A stretch of DNA of 64,000 nucleotides from Aporhodopirellula aestuarii (lineage in GTDB: Bacteria; Planctomycetota; Planctomycetia; Pirellulales; Pirellulaceae): the NCBI RefSeq assembly GCF_023701485.1, contig NZ_JAMQBK010000051.1, positions 46,911 through 110,910 of the forward strand. The letters run 5' to 3'. Shown here in pieces: positions 37,302-46,230 of this stretch. The position numbers and the translations under genes are program-made. Each line of letters starts with the position of its first letter. Within the stretch, counting starts at the first letter, position 1. The notes under the pieces are model-generated. The model ran no database searches. It saw only the letters and a list, made by a program, of their open reading frames with translations, and had not been told where the DNA came from.

Positions 37302-37340
37302 CGAAAAAACCCCGCAAAACACTAGGTTTTACGGGGTTTG
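37302..37340 (-). terminator. Rho-independent terminator following the tRNA remnant
   Basis: On the minus strand AACCCCGTAAAAC pairs with GTTTTGCGGGGTT (one G-T wobble) around a CTAGT loop, then TTTTT. It directly follows the tRNA-like 3' half. Confidence 0.8.
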
Positions 37341-37346
37341 CGGGAG

Positions 37347-37388
37347 TGGGCGATACAGAACTCGAATCTGTGACCTCCACGATGTCAA
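37347..37388 (-). pseudogene. tRNA 3'-half remnant (tRNA-Val GAC-like), att-type scar
   Basis: Read on the minus strand: anticodon loop TTGACAT, a variable loop GGAGGTC, a complete T arm (ACAGATTCGAGTTCTGT with the TTCGA loop) and the acceptor 3' strand ATCGCCCA. Upstream there is no 5' acceptor GGGCGAT, no D arm, and the 5' side of the anticodon stem does not pair. A 3' half that starts near the anticodon loop is what integrases leave when an element uses a tRNA gene as attachment site. The anticodon GAC would be valine. Confidence 0.62.
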
Positions 37389-37563
37389 AATTCCTCTGAC
37401 ACACGCTGTTTAACACGGTTTTTGCTGGAAAAACCCGTCAATTTCGACAATTCCAATCGTATCCTGCTGCAGCGTTCATTGCAACCAATGGCGATTATTG
37501 CGGTATTAGCTCCCTCGATTAGGCCGTATTGCAAGGTTTTTTAGGTAGGCCAACTCACTCGCA

Positions 37564-37920
37564 ATGAGCGTCCTCGCGAACATGGGTTGTGTGCGGCGAG
37601 GACGTCTGCTGGATCACGAGGACTGCCCAGAAAACCTACAGGAATTGCTCGCTATCGAATGGGACCACCCGAACTGCGATTCGCCGGAGCACCTACTGCG
37701 GGTCAGTCTGCGGTGGCACTAAAGCGAGTTTGCACGAGTGCAAAAGCGGTTGAACGAGGCGGTCGAGGTCGCGGAGCAAGCGTTCGCGGACGAACTGTCG
37801 AAACTCGGGGACTTAGCTGATCGCCTGGCAGATGAAAACGACGGTACACCTAAGGTGATCCGGTCCTCTACCCCCTCTACACGAAGTCGCCAACGTGCTC
37901 GACGACGCTCTGCGCTGTAA
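37564..37920 (+). pseudogene. Degraded gene with an in-frame stop
   Basis: From ATG 37564 the frame encodes 52 residues (including RGRLLDHEDCPENLQELL and CDSPEHLLRVSLRW), meets a TAA at 37720-37722, and then continues in the same frame with FARVQKRLNEAVEVAEQAF, ADELSKLGDLADRLADENDG. Both sides have plausible protein composition. The second part recalls a planctomycete hypothetical protein family I cannot name. The 3' end is lost after about residue 115. It lies next to the tRNA scar. Confidence 0.4.
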
Positions 37921-38371
37921 TCGTCCAAACGTAAAGCATCTTGTCATCGGTGACAGCAATGATGGTTGAGTGACCAAACCCAAGATCCTATACCCCGCGT
38001 CTACGACAGCTCTGGTGTACGGTTACAGACTAACGTCGGTGCCCATCTTCCCATTCCTTTCTGCTCCGGCGTCGGCCGCCGGAGTAGGCAACTGGTAAGC
38101 CGAAACCCGCTTCGGTCTCCGCCACCGACGGCACAAAGCGAAGCTCGCAACTCCGTTCGGTTTGTCCAACCGACCGCAGTTGAGAGCGAGGGAGTGGAGT
38201 TGCCTTAGGGTAACTTACTCGTCCTTCGTCTTCGATAGTTCGGAGGCAATCTGGCTCGCGTCGCTACGTTTCGCACGCTCTCGGCAATCGCTGCCGATGA
38301 TGGGAAACAGCGTCGACCCGTATTGATGCGAGGAGGTGCCAAAATGCGTTTCCCGCTAGTGGACTACGCGG
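37921..38371. other. Intergenic remnant DNA with a partial interspersed repeat
   Basis: No intact gene. A divergent repeat copy occupies 38063-38200 (GCTCCGG then GTCGGCCGCCGG, later GTTTGTCCAACCGACC and AGTTGAGAGCGA), sharing the end segments but not the central TTTCATCGACC core of the other copies. Confidence 0.45.
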
Positions 38372-38470
38372 TTGGCGGACGTCAAAAAGATGAGCCACTG
38401 GAACAGCCGTGGGCACTTCTTCGGGACGGCGGCTGAGGCGATGCGACGAATTCTTGTAGATCAATCCCAC
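38372..38470 (+). pseudogene. ECF sigma factor fragment (middle part)
   Basis: A short frame reading [20 protein letters not shown] then [12 protein letters not shown]. This [20 protein letters not shown] segment is a hallmark of planctomycete ECF sigma factors (TIGR02999 type), between sigma regions 2 and 4. Nothing before or after continues the protein. It overlaps on the opposite strand the truncated end of the small membrane gene. Confidence 0.6.
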
Positions 38471-38681
38471 TCACGTTTTTCACGCAGTATGCTGCAAACC
38501 AAGCGATTTCCAACTTGCGCTGATTTTCCTTTGAAATTGGCAATCGAATGCCAACGTGCCAAAGGAGCAAGGGGATCAACAAACAAGCAGTGAAGATTGG
38601 GCCAACAACAACGGGTAGACTATGCAATCGGAATCCGAATACTTCGTGAAACCACGGAGCAAGTTCGTATTCTTGCATCAT
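38382..38681 (-). pseudogene. Small membrane protein gene, 3' end replaced
   Basis: ATG at 38681 overlaps the stop of the HEAT-repeat gene (TGATG), so translation is coupled. The first 67 residues look real: EYELAPWFHEVFGFRLHSLP, then a membrane helix ([21 protein letters not shown]). After about residue 70 the frame runs antisense through the ECF sigma fragment and is unlikely to be native. The original gene was probably cut near 38460 by a rearrangement. Confidence 0.5.
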
Positions 38682-41600
38682 CAATCCTTGTCCCCGTCGA
38701 GATCGATCCGCTGAAGCGCCATTTGATAGGTCTTCGCCAATCTCTGATCGGACAAGCCTTGCTTGAGCGTTGGCACTGCCGACTTGGCGTGCTGCCCCAG
38801 ATGTCCCAGCGCTATTGCCGCCTCGAGTCGAATGTCAACTTCTTCGTCTTTCAGTGCAACGTTTAGTGAAGGGAGCAATTCTTCAGCAAGTGCCTTCATC
38901 ACAAGTTGCTTCGTTTGAAATCGCGTACGGATGGATGTCTGCCGAGCGATTTCAGACAACGCACGGACAGCACTAAAGCGAGCTTTCGCACTAGACGATT
39001 CCAACTGCGTGATGGATGCGGCTACTAGTCTTTCGGTGCCACCGTCGATGCGGTTTATTGCGACTAGTGTATTGCTGTGATACCCCTGACGGTGAGGCAT
39101 ATTGGGGTCCAAGAATGAGTCGAGGAGGCTCTTCAATGCGTGCTTATCGCTCGGTGTTAACAGCACGGTTAATGCCGTCGCAGCGCCTCCGCGTGTATCG
39201 TAATCAGAAGCTTTAAGTAATTCAATTAAAGCAGGGATATCCGCGTTGGCGGATGGGCCGATATTGGCCAATGCCCGGCCAATATCCCCTTGGCTTCCAC
39301 GTCTGCCGTCTTGCAATGATCGTATTAGCGCGGGGGCAGCCACCACTGCATCCGGACCGATGCTGCCCAGGGCACTAGCGACTGATTTTCGAACCCAATA
39401 ATCTTGGTCATCCAGAACATCCGCCAGTGAACGCGCAGCCGCTTCCCAATCAGCTGCCACTAGATCATCGGCCGCGAGAACAGCAAGCGACCGTGCGGCA
39501 TTGCATCGAACTCCGGCGCTCGCATCCTTAAGTGATGCAAGCAGGGCTGGTACGACGCCGTCTTTTCCATAACCAATGGCATCGAGAGTCTTGACCACCC
39601 TATACATTAAGTCGGGGCTGTAATGGGTTACGGGGCCTCGTTGCTCGGTGAGCATTTCAATCAAATTGGGCACAGCCGCTTTCGCTCCGGGTCCAATTTT
39701 ACCAAGTGCGTCGACGACATAATAGACATTAGCGCTATTTCCTTTCAGGTTCTCCATCAGCTTTGGAACGGCAGGTTTGGCCTTGGGTCCGAGTTTTTCG
39801 ATCGCGTGAATCGCTTGGTAACGCAGAGACGGATCATCCAGAGCGTTGCTCAGTTCAGGGATCAACCCTGCCGCCACTACTGGCGTGACGTTGGCAACAT
39901 CAATCGCAGTTCTCTGGACCTTCGCATCGGGATCTTCAAAAGCCTGTCGCATGATTGGGGATACCGAGTCCGAATCGGCGTATCGAAAAAGAGAAATGAC
40001 TGCACAACGGGTCGCGGAATCCCCGTCGCGAAAAGCACGACTCAACCACTTCGAAGCAGCGTCATCAAGTTCATTAGGAAAGAGTTGTGGATCAAGCGTG
40101 ATGAGTTGAGGTTTTTCAACAGAACTCAGTAGATCAATGAGAGGTGGGATCATGGCTTGATATCCGCCGATTCGCCGGATCGAATCAAGATAAACTTGGG
40201 CTTGAAAAGCCCAATGGGACTGCTGGTCAGCTGCTGACGTGACTAGTTTCTCGAGCGTTGGGAGAGCGTCTTTGGCAAGCGGTCCCATCTTGCCGAGCAA
40301 TGTTGCGGCCACAACGCGGGCATCCTGGACGGATGAATCCAAATGCTCACGAAGTTCCGACACGAAGACGCTGTCAGCTGGAGTAATTATCTCCTGCAAC
40401 GCTTTCGCAGCAATGCCGCGGATTCCGCGGTCCTCGTGAGCGAGCAAATCGATCAGTGTTCCCTTCGCTCGTCCGCTCTGTGCATCGATCGCGACGATCG
40501 CGTGTATCGCCGCACGTTGCACAATAACCTCGTTGTCGTCGAAGATATCAGTCAGCGTTGGAATTGCCGCTTTCGCGTCGGTTCCGATCTGAGACAACAT
40601 CTCGACAGCTCCGATGCGAAGATGGACGTTTTGATCTTCGATAACTTCAATCAGAACCGGAACACTTGGTTTTCCAATCTTGACGAGTGCTTCGGCACAG
40701 AAAGCCTGGACGGGATCCGATTCTTGTTTGGATCCACGTTTTTTCCAGAGTTGAATCAGTTGGGGTACGGCTTCTGGCGATCGAATCACACGACAGTTCT
40801 GGAGAAGCTCACGTCGATTCCAAACGTTTTCTTCCTCGTCAATCATTTTGAGCAGCAATGGCACCGCGTCGGGTGGAATGGGGCCAATTCTTCCCAGCGT
40901 AAGCATCGCCTTTGAACGCAACTCGCTATTTTCAAGTAGCTTTACCAACATGGGTGTCGCTGCCTCTGCCCCTGGCCCGATTTTGCCTAAGGTGAAGATC
41001 GCCGATTTTCGACATAGCTCCGAACTCAATGCGTTGACTAATACGGGCACAGCGGACGCCGCGTCGGGGCCGATCATTCCAAGGGCTTGAATGGCGTTCT
41101 TCCGGAGTTCTTTCTTGTGACATGCTTCCACTAACAGTGGCACGACTTCTTGCATATCCGTTCGCATCATGCCGAGCAAATAGATCGCGTTCGTTTCCGC
41201 TCTCACCCCGTGAGTGCCATCCAATTGCGTGCGTAGTCGAGGAATTATGACCCTCCCAAAAATCTGTATTAACTGTTCACCATTCGGCGGCAAATTCCGG
41301 GTGAGAATCGCATTGTCCAAAATTGCGTTAGCTTCTTGCGAAAACACCTCGAGTCTGAACGCGGCAGCAGCAGCCTGCCAGTGTAATCTATGGACTGGCT
41401 CGTCCAACGATCTCTTCAATGCGATTCGAATCTCGGGAGAGTCGATTTGCGTTTCGCAGTCACGCAACCATTCCAGGCCGATTGATCGTACGGCGTCCCG
41501 TTCATCGTTCAGCATTGCTAACACTGCTCGCTTTGCAGCGTCGATGGGCACATCCGCCTGCCGTTTTAAGAATGCCTCCGCAGCCGCGAATCGCACGCGT

Positions 41601-42229
41601 GGATCCTCGCCGCGGAGCAGAATACCCAAGGCGTCACACACGCCTCGGGTATCGGCTATCGTATTAACAGCAAGTAGCTCTATCAACTTGAGTCGCCGGG
41701 TTCCTTTAGGAATATAACTTCTACTTGGAGCCGGCTTCGTCGCGTCGATTGCCTCGACCAAAATCATCGGACCTTCGGCTGGCCGAATACTCAGGATCGC
41801 GTTCGCTGCAGCGGTAGAGATCCGATCATCACTGCCCGACACAAATCGCCTACTTAAAACGGGCACCGCAGAGTCCGCCTCTTTTCCAATTTGGCCCAAA
41901 GTGTTCGCGGCCGTTGGCATCACATGGCCATTCCCGTATTCCGCCAATATGATTAACGTTGTGATCGCTTCTTTACCATGTCCCTTTATCGAGTCGATCA
42001 GTTCAATCCGTTTGGCGTCATCCTGAGATTCATAAGTTTCCACGATCGCTTGGAGCAATGCGATGACCCAGGAGTCTACGTTATCTCCGTTAACTCCTGC
42101 TTGAAGTTTCTCTAATGCAAGCTGCGTCTCCACAACGGAGAAAGATGGATCCTCTGCATCAGAGATTCCAAAGCTTGCAACCCAAATCCAGCCGGCCAAA
42201 AAGCCGTACACGACGCGTGAATGATTCAT
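38681..42229 (-). CDS. Large exported HEAT-repeat protein
   Basis: A 1182-residue protein with a signal peptide (about residues 1-25, ending near SDA). The rest is a solenoid of around 25 HEAT/PBS-lyase repeats, with unit motifs such as LGMIGPDAASAVPVLVNAL, LGKIGPGAEAATPMLVKLL and LGSIGPDAVVAAPALIRSL. Such solenoids bind proteins or scaffold complexes; there is no catalytic domain. Base composition is visibly poorer in GC than genes left of 37 kb, in keeping with a transferred region. Its stop overlaps the truncated small membrane gene. Confidence 0.87.
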   Translation of the reverse strand: MNHSRVVYGFLAGWIWVASFGISDAEDPSFSVVETQLALEKLQAGVNGDNVDSWVIALLQAIVETYESQDDAKRIELIDSIKGHGKEAITTLIILAEYGNGHVMPTAANTLGQIGKEADSAVPVLSRRFVSGSDDRISTAAANAILSIRPAEGPMILVEAIDATKPAPSRSYIPKGTRRLKLIELLAVNTIADTRGVCDALGILLRGEDPRVRFAAAEAFLKRQADVPIDAAKRAVLAMLNDERDAVRSIGLEWLRDCETQIDSPEIRIALKRSLDEPVHRLHWQAAAAAFRLEVFSQEANAILDNAILTRNLPPNGEQLIQIFGRVIIPRLRTQLDGTHGVRAETNAIYLLGMMRTDMQEVVPLLVEACHKKELRKNAIQALGMIGPDAASAVPVLVNALSSELCRKSAIFTLGKIGPGAEAATPMLVKLLENSELRSKAMLTLGRIGPIPPDAVPLLLKMIDEEENVWNRRELLQNCRVIRSPEAVPQLIQLWKKRGSKQESDPVQAFCAEALVKIGKPSVPVLIEVIEDQNVHLRIGAVEMLSQIGTDAKAAIPTLTDIFDDNEVIVQRAAIHAIVAIDAQSGRAKGTLIDLLAHEDRGIRGIAAKALQEIITPADSVFVSELREHLDSSVQDARVVAATLLGKMGPLAKDALPTLEKLVTSAADQQSHWAFQAQVYLDSIRRIGGYQAMIPPLIDLLSSVEKPQLITLDPQLFPNELDDAASKWLSRAFRDGDSATRCAVISLFRYADSDSVSPIMRQAFEDPDAKVQRTAIDVANVTPVVAAGLIPELSNALDDPSLRYQAIHAIEKLGPKAKPAVPKLMENLKGNSANVYYVVDALGKIGPGAKAAVPNLIEMLTEQRGPVTHYSPDLMYRVVKTLDAIGYGKDGVVPALLASLKDASAGVRCNAARSLAVLAADDLVAADWEAAARSLADVLDDQDYWVRKSVASALGSIGPDAVVAAPALIRSLQDGRRGSQGDIGRALANIGPSANADIPALIELLKASDYDTRGGAATALTVLLTPSDKHALKSLLDSFLDPNMPHRQGYHSNTLVAINRIDGGTERLVAASITQLESSSAKARFSAVRALSEIARQTSIRTRFQTKQLVMKALAEELLPSLNVALKDEEVDIRLEAAIALGHLGQHAKSAVPTLKQGLSDQRLAKTYQMALQRIDLDGDKD

Positions 42230-42979
42230 CTCGTCTTGTCCACTGTGTTGGATGTCAATCGAATGGCAATTGCGGAGAGAGTCAGTCCCATCTTCACTTC
42301 AAGAGCCCGCCTTCGTATTGATGCGGCATGCTGTTGATACAAAATTGGCTCGTCGAAATATAATTTCCGAAATGAATGCGTCGCGTACGTATCGGCGACC
42401 TTCTGCCTTATGTTAAGCGAGGGTGACTACAACGAACAGCCACAGGGGCGGCTGTCGCCGGGGTCAGGATTGGTTTTCGGTTTTCAGCTTCTTTCGTCTC
42501 GCAAATGCCGATCCGAGTTAAATGATTAAGGGAGCGGCTCTCGCCACTGCATGCCCCCAACTGCAATCCGTAAACCACGTCGGTTTCATCGACCGGTAGA
42601 ATGAAAGGCGATTTACCGAAGTCGGCCGCCGGTGCAGATTCAAGTGCCGACGAAAAATGCGTCGGTGGCGCACACGGAAGAGGATCCTGAGGTTGGATTC
42701 GAGCTATCGGTTTGTCCCACTTCGTTCACCAGAGAGATACACGAAACTGCGTCGGTGTTCGCGCCCCACGCGAGTGACTGGAGTGTCAGAACACACCAAG
42801 GATCCAGTAAGAACCGTCAGCGTCAAGAGCAAGAGTTTGTGGTGGAAAGACAATTCCAATCGATGCTGAACGACACCACGCTAACCGGCCCAACAAGCAG
42901 CCGCGTTCGACTCACTCCGCGAACAAATCGTCAAACTCACCAGCGAAGCCGTAACCTAGCCCACGAGTTGAGCGAGTAA
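42230..42979. other. Gene-free region with one interspersed repeat copy
   Basis: About 750 bases. The repeat copy lies at 42578-42640 (CGGTTTCATCGACCGG, then GATTTACCGAAGTCGGCCGC). The rest shows no credible frame, although one candidate on the plus strand is Thr/Arg-rich and looks accidental. Confidence 0.5.
42578..42640. repeat. Interspersed palindromic repeat, copy 1
   Basis: Lacks the first GCTC but contains CGGTTTCATCGACCGG and the downstream TTACCGAAGTCGGCCGCCGG segment shared with the copy at 59264. Confidence 0.7.
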
Positions 42980-43321
42980 CTAGACCGATTTCCCAAGGGC
43001 GTAACCAAGCAGAAAACCGGATTGCTGATGCGTGTCTCCCGACGTGGCCATCGCTTGTTTGATTGCCGTTTCTTTTTCTCGGCCGATCACCGCTCCCAGT
43101 TCCCCCTTGTCCAACCAAATTCCATGGTCGTGACAGAGGTCGACTTGAATGCCCTGCTGTGTGTCGGTCGCCATCTTCTCACCGCAAATTGGGCATGGAC
43201 GCTCACCTTCAGGAACGCATGAACCATTCTCAGTATTCGTCTGTAAATCGTCAGGGCCACTCTCTGGGTCAAGCGATGCAAAGAACTGATCAAGTGATGA
43301 TTTTTTATCTTCGGAGGTCAT
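42980..43321 (-). CDS. zf-TFIIB (zinc ribbon) domain protein
   Basis: A 113-residue protein from the ATG at 43321. CPICGEKM (about residue 43) and, 18 residues later, VDLCHDHGIWLDKGEL form the zf-TFIIB zinc-ribbon motif with the typical Cys/Cys/Cys/His ligands. The N-terminal part is acidic and probably unstructured; the C-terminus is Gly/Leu-rich. The function of this family is unknown. It is one of few intact genes in this stretch. Confidence 0.75.
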   Translation of the reverse strand: MTSEDKKSSLDQFFASLDPESGPDDLQTNTENGSCVPEGERPCPICGEKMATDTQQGIQVDLCHDHGIWLDKGELGAVIGREKETAIKQAMATSGDTHQQSGFLLGYALGKSV

Positions 43322-43436
43322 GGTTTGAGGTCTCGAAGGGATGGCCAGTTTAACTCGAACAAGAATACTCCGTCCATGCGAATCCCACAAATCGAGCGGC
43401 GCGGAATACAACAACGTGTGAGCGGAATGACGCTAG

Positions 43437-43592
43437 CTACTTGGAAACGCCGGATTTTAACAGCGTCTTCGCGAAGTTCTCGCCAGCTAAAGCCGCGATG
43501 CGTTTCTGTTCTGCCGCAGGGAGGTAGTTCGGTTGACCCCACTTCAGGAGCTTAAACCATGTTGCCGGGGTCGGTTTCAATGGCGCACTCAT
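43437..43592 (-). CDS. Possible short gene or fragment, hypothetical
   Basis: A 51-residue frame from ATG 43592: TPATWFKLLKWGQPNYLP, then AAEQKRIAALAGENFAKTLL. The composition is protein-like and it sits 115 bp before the zf-TFIIB gene on the same strand, but there is no ribosome binding site. It may be a remnant of a longer protein. Confidence 0.3.
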   Translation of the reverse strand: MSAPLKPTPATWFKLLKWGQPNYLPAAEQKRIAALAGENFAKTLLKSGVSK

Positions 43593-44197
43593 CGACCCTG
43601 ATACCGCCAATATGGTCGTTCCGACCATCGTCGCACCGCGTCTTCTCGGCACCCAAACTCCTCGTGAACGATAACGCGGAGAACCAGTGTTATCAAAGTC
43701 CCCGCTACGAGCGTCAACGTATCGCAAACAGTCGTGACCGTGAGTTTCGCTGGTTTTGCTGGAGCTAAACTACGATCACCTCCACGCCGACAATCAGCGA
43801 CGTAGTTACATCGCTGATCCATTCGTTGATTCGATCGTTGCATTCAAGCTGAGGTAACCGGTGGCAGAATTGGACACTTCGATGCCGTTTGGATACCGTT
43901 CAGATGCAATGTAAGTTTGCAAGTTTGATGTAAGCGTAAGTCCAAATTGGTTTTGCACATCTTTTGAAAACCTAAGGCAACGTCGCTGGCGTGGGTTGAG
44001 ATTCTGGTAGGACATTGAGCAATCTCCTGACGTGTCATTCCGTTGGTCCGAGTTCGGTTAAGGCGGATTCTTGATCCTAGAGCAACATAGTTTAGGGCTG
44101 GGGTTCCGTAAAAAATCGGACGTCAACTTGAAGTTCGATTTTTCACTAACCTGCGTGGGTGATGGACTCCCCCGCGTCGAATCGCATTCCCTTGCCT
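43593..44197. other. Gene-free region
   Basis: About 600 bases without a supported gene. A minus-strand frame with one hydrophobic stretch (LTLVAGTLITLVLRVIV, near 43700) could be a decayed membrane segment. A repeat copy follows at 44198. Confidence 0.4.
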
Positions 44198-44216
44198 GCT
44201 CCGGCTTCATCGACCG
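44198..44216. repeat. Interspersed palindromic repeat, copy 2 (core only)
   Basis: GCTCCGGCTTCATCGACCG, one base different from the core. The flanking part is not conserved. It abuts the serine-hydrolase fragment. Confidence 0.6.
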
Positions 44217-44223
44217 ACGCTAC

Positions 44224-44478
44224 TCAGCGATTCCCAAATAAGTCCGTTTTTGGGACACTTTCGTCCTTCAGGATTAACTCTGCTAACGCAAGCTCCAGGT
44301 CGCCCATCAGGTCGCTCTGTTCACTCGCGATGAAAGCTTCGCTGTTAACGTGCAATGCAATCGTCACGGAGCAGTCGGGATACTGTCGAAGGCTCGAAAC
44401 GTAGCGGGGCACCCAGCCACTGTGGCTGTAAACCAGGCCGAACTCAGTCACGGTTTTGATTCCGACCCCGGTACCTTA
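44224..44478 (-). pseudogene. Serine hydrolase (beta-lactamase class C-like) C-terminal fragment
   Basis: The minus frame reads GVGIKTVTEFGLVYSHSGWV then PRYVSSLRQYPDCSVTIALHVN. The YSHSGWVPGYVSSLRxYPD pattern is the C-terminal end of serine beta-lactamase-like hydrolases, where HSGxxxG corresponds to the KTG-like box. A stop lies just upstream and the SxxK part is missing, so the gene is truncated. Confidence 0.55.
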
Positions 44479-44543
44479 ACGAACGGTTGGGGAATCTGAC
44501 GACGCACTCACGGAGTCGGCTAGGAGAAACACTGGCTTGACCG

Positions 44544-45407
44544 TCACGGCATCTTACCCCGAGTGGACGGCATCACTTCGGTGACGCCGCCGCGGTTTAA
44601 CGTTGAATCCCGGTTAAAGTAGACAACGGCGGCGGCGACCGCAACGAGCAGGTAGGTATCGAAAGGCTGTGCATCCGCCCAGAGAGGATTGATCAGTTGC
44701 CAATGAAAGAGCATCGGCCAAAGAATGCTACCGTGGGTGCTGTTGAAGAGCGGCGTGACGATCACCGCCAGCACCACGTTGCCGATGAAGAACGGCGTAA
44801 AGCTCCAGCCGCTTTGCAGTGTTCCGGCCAGATAGAACGCAGGGAGGTGCCAGATCCCCCACACAACGCCAATGATCACACCGGCCCAGAGAGGTGCGAA
44901 ATGACGTTGCAACAGTGGCTGCGCGACACCTCGCCAACCAAACTCCTCAATCGGTCCGAGGAACAGCATGATGGCGAGTGTGGCGAGTACCGCCCCCACG
45001 CCCTCAGGCGGCACCGGGGCAAGCAGCGGACCGCCCTTGATAAGCGAGCCCGTCGCGAAGACAAGGGGCAACCCGATAGCAGTGAACACAACCCAATACG
45101 GGCTACATCGCCACAGACATAAGCGAGAGAGAAACCCTTTCAATCCGGCAATGCCGCCGTACAGGAGCACCAGCGGGATGGCACTAATTCCGGGTGACCA
45201 GGTCGCCAAGAAGAATGCCGGGTGACTACCGCTAATTTGCCCAAGCCGAGCGGTCGCAAATTCTGGAAAGACGATGTAGAGGCCGACTGTGCCCCAGGTG
45301 ATGAGGAAGGTAATAAAAAAGAAGATCGGCAGCACGTAGGAAGGCATGTCGTTGGGGCAACTAGCATCCTCCGATACAGTCCTTGCTGTGACATTGACTT
45401 CGCTCAT
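44544..45407 (-). CDS. CPBP-family intramembrane metalloprotease
   Basis: A 287-residue protein with about eight helices. The Abi/CPBP motifs are intact: GPIEEFGWRG (Glu-Glu and Arg) around residue 153, GVVWGIWHLPAFYL (His) around 184, and a later VTPLFNSTHGSILWPMLFHWQ. Family members include Rce1-type prenyl-proteases and bacteriocin-immunity proteins. Which of these applies here cannot be seen. An acidic and Ser/Thr-rich N-terminus of about 25 residues precedes the first helix. Confidence 0.87.
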   Translation of the reverse strand: MSEVNVTARTVSEDASCPNDMPSYVLPIFFFITFLITWGTVGLYIVFPEFATARLGQISGSHPAFFLATWSPGISAIPLVLLYGGIAGLKGFLSRLCLWRCSPYWVVFTAIGLPLVFATGSLIKGGPLLAPVPPEGVGAVLATLAIMLFLGPIEEFGWRGVAQPLLQRHFAPLWAGVIIGVVWGIWHLPAFYLAGTLQSGWSFTPFFIGNVVLAVIVTPLFNSTHGSILWPMLFHWQLINPLWADAQPFDTYLLVAVAAAVVYFNRDSTLNRGGVTEVMPSTRGKMP

Positions 45408-45825
45408 CGCTGCGATTCCTTACTGCGGACAGACCTTACAAAATTCAGTGTGAAAATTCAGAATAGGAGCTCGATAGTACTCGAGCAAACTGGCAGCGTG
45501 TTGCCTATCAATCTCATTTCATGGCTCTAACAAGACACTTCAGAATCTGCATCGGACAAATTGGCCGAAGCAGATCCGGCGATTTGCTTCAACGCTCCGG
45601 CTTCATCGACCGGTAGCTCGAACTTGACAATCCGAAGTAGGTCACCTCCGCGAAGAACGGAAATCGCTTCGAGCTGTCGAGGGGTCCAAATTCGTGTAGT
45701 TGAGAGTGATCGAGCCGAACCTCTTTGAGGCGACTCATTCCCCCGTATCGCTAGAGAACCTTGAACGTTCGAACGAGTCTCGGCGGGTTGGCCATCTTGG
45801 TATTCGCCACAGTACAATCATTGCA
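45408..45825. other. Intergenic region with an extended repeat copy
   Basis: About 420 bases, mostly taken by the repeat copy at 45594-45710. A 96-residue minus-strand frame across it contains LPVDEAGA, which is translated repeat sequence and not a gene. Confidence 0.5.
45594..45710. repeat. Interspersed palindromic repeat, copy 3 (extended)
   Basis: Starts GCTCCGGCTTCATCGACCGG and ends about 100 bases later with GTCCAAATTCGTGTAGTTGA and GAGTGAT. The end matches the copy at 49917, so the repeat unit is about 120-145 bases. Confidence 0.7.
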
Positions 45826-46086
45826 GTGATCGAGGTCGATGTCTTTCCAATTCTGTCGGAGATCGAAGCCGGTGATGCCAAAGCCTCCGAGGAACTCTTG
45901 CCGTTGGTTTACGAGGAGCTGCGTAAAATCTCTGCAGCTCTGATGCCCATCGAGCGGACCGACCACACGTTGCAGGCGACAGGGCTGGATTCCGTGCCCG
46001 ACGATTTCAATGTGTCGATACTCCAGCACAGTCAGCTAGAGTGGTTGTTTCCCATCGCTCGGCACTTTCGTGATAGCATGCGTTAG
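45826..46086 (+). pseudogene. ECF sigma factor N-terminal fragment
   Basis: From a GTG at 45826: [20 protein letters not shown] then [14 protein letters not shown]. [29 protein letters not shown] plus the following TLQATGL is the start of planctomycete ECF sigma factors (region 2 beginning). After LQATGL the protein diverges and ends, so region 2.2-4 is lost. Together with the 38372 fragment it shows at least one dead sigma gene in this region. Confidence 0.6.
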
Positions 46087-46230
46087 CGTTCTGGTCTGTT
46101 GCCCTCACGCCCCGCCCGTGCCTTCGCCCGTCGGGGCCTCCGGCGAGTTATGATTGTTCCTGTCTGTTTGCAAGGCCGGTTGGCTTGCGTCATGCTGCAT
46201 GGCATATCAACTCCCTTTGGAGCCTCAGAG

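Noticed and set aside
37347..37440. A complete tRNA or the 3' end of tmRNA.
   Set aside because: No 5' acceptor or D arm pairs with the 3' half, and the acceptor end does not match the tmRNA 3' consensus.
45527..45817. A 96-residue minus-strand frame containing LPVDEAGA.
   Set aside because: It translates the interspersed repeat; similar peptides appear at the other copies in the same orientation, so it is repeat text and not a gene.
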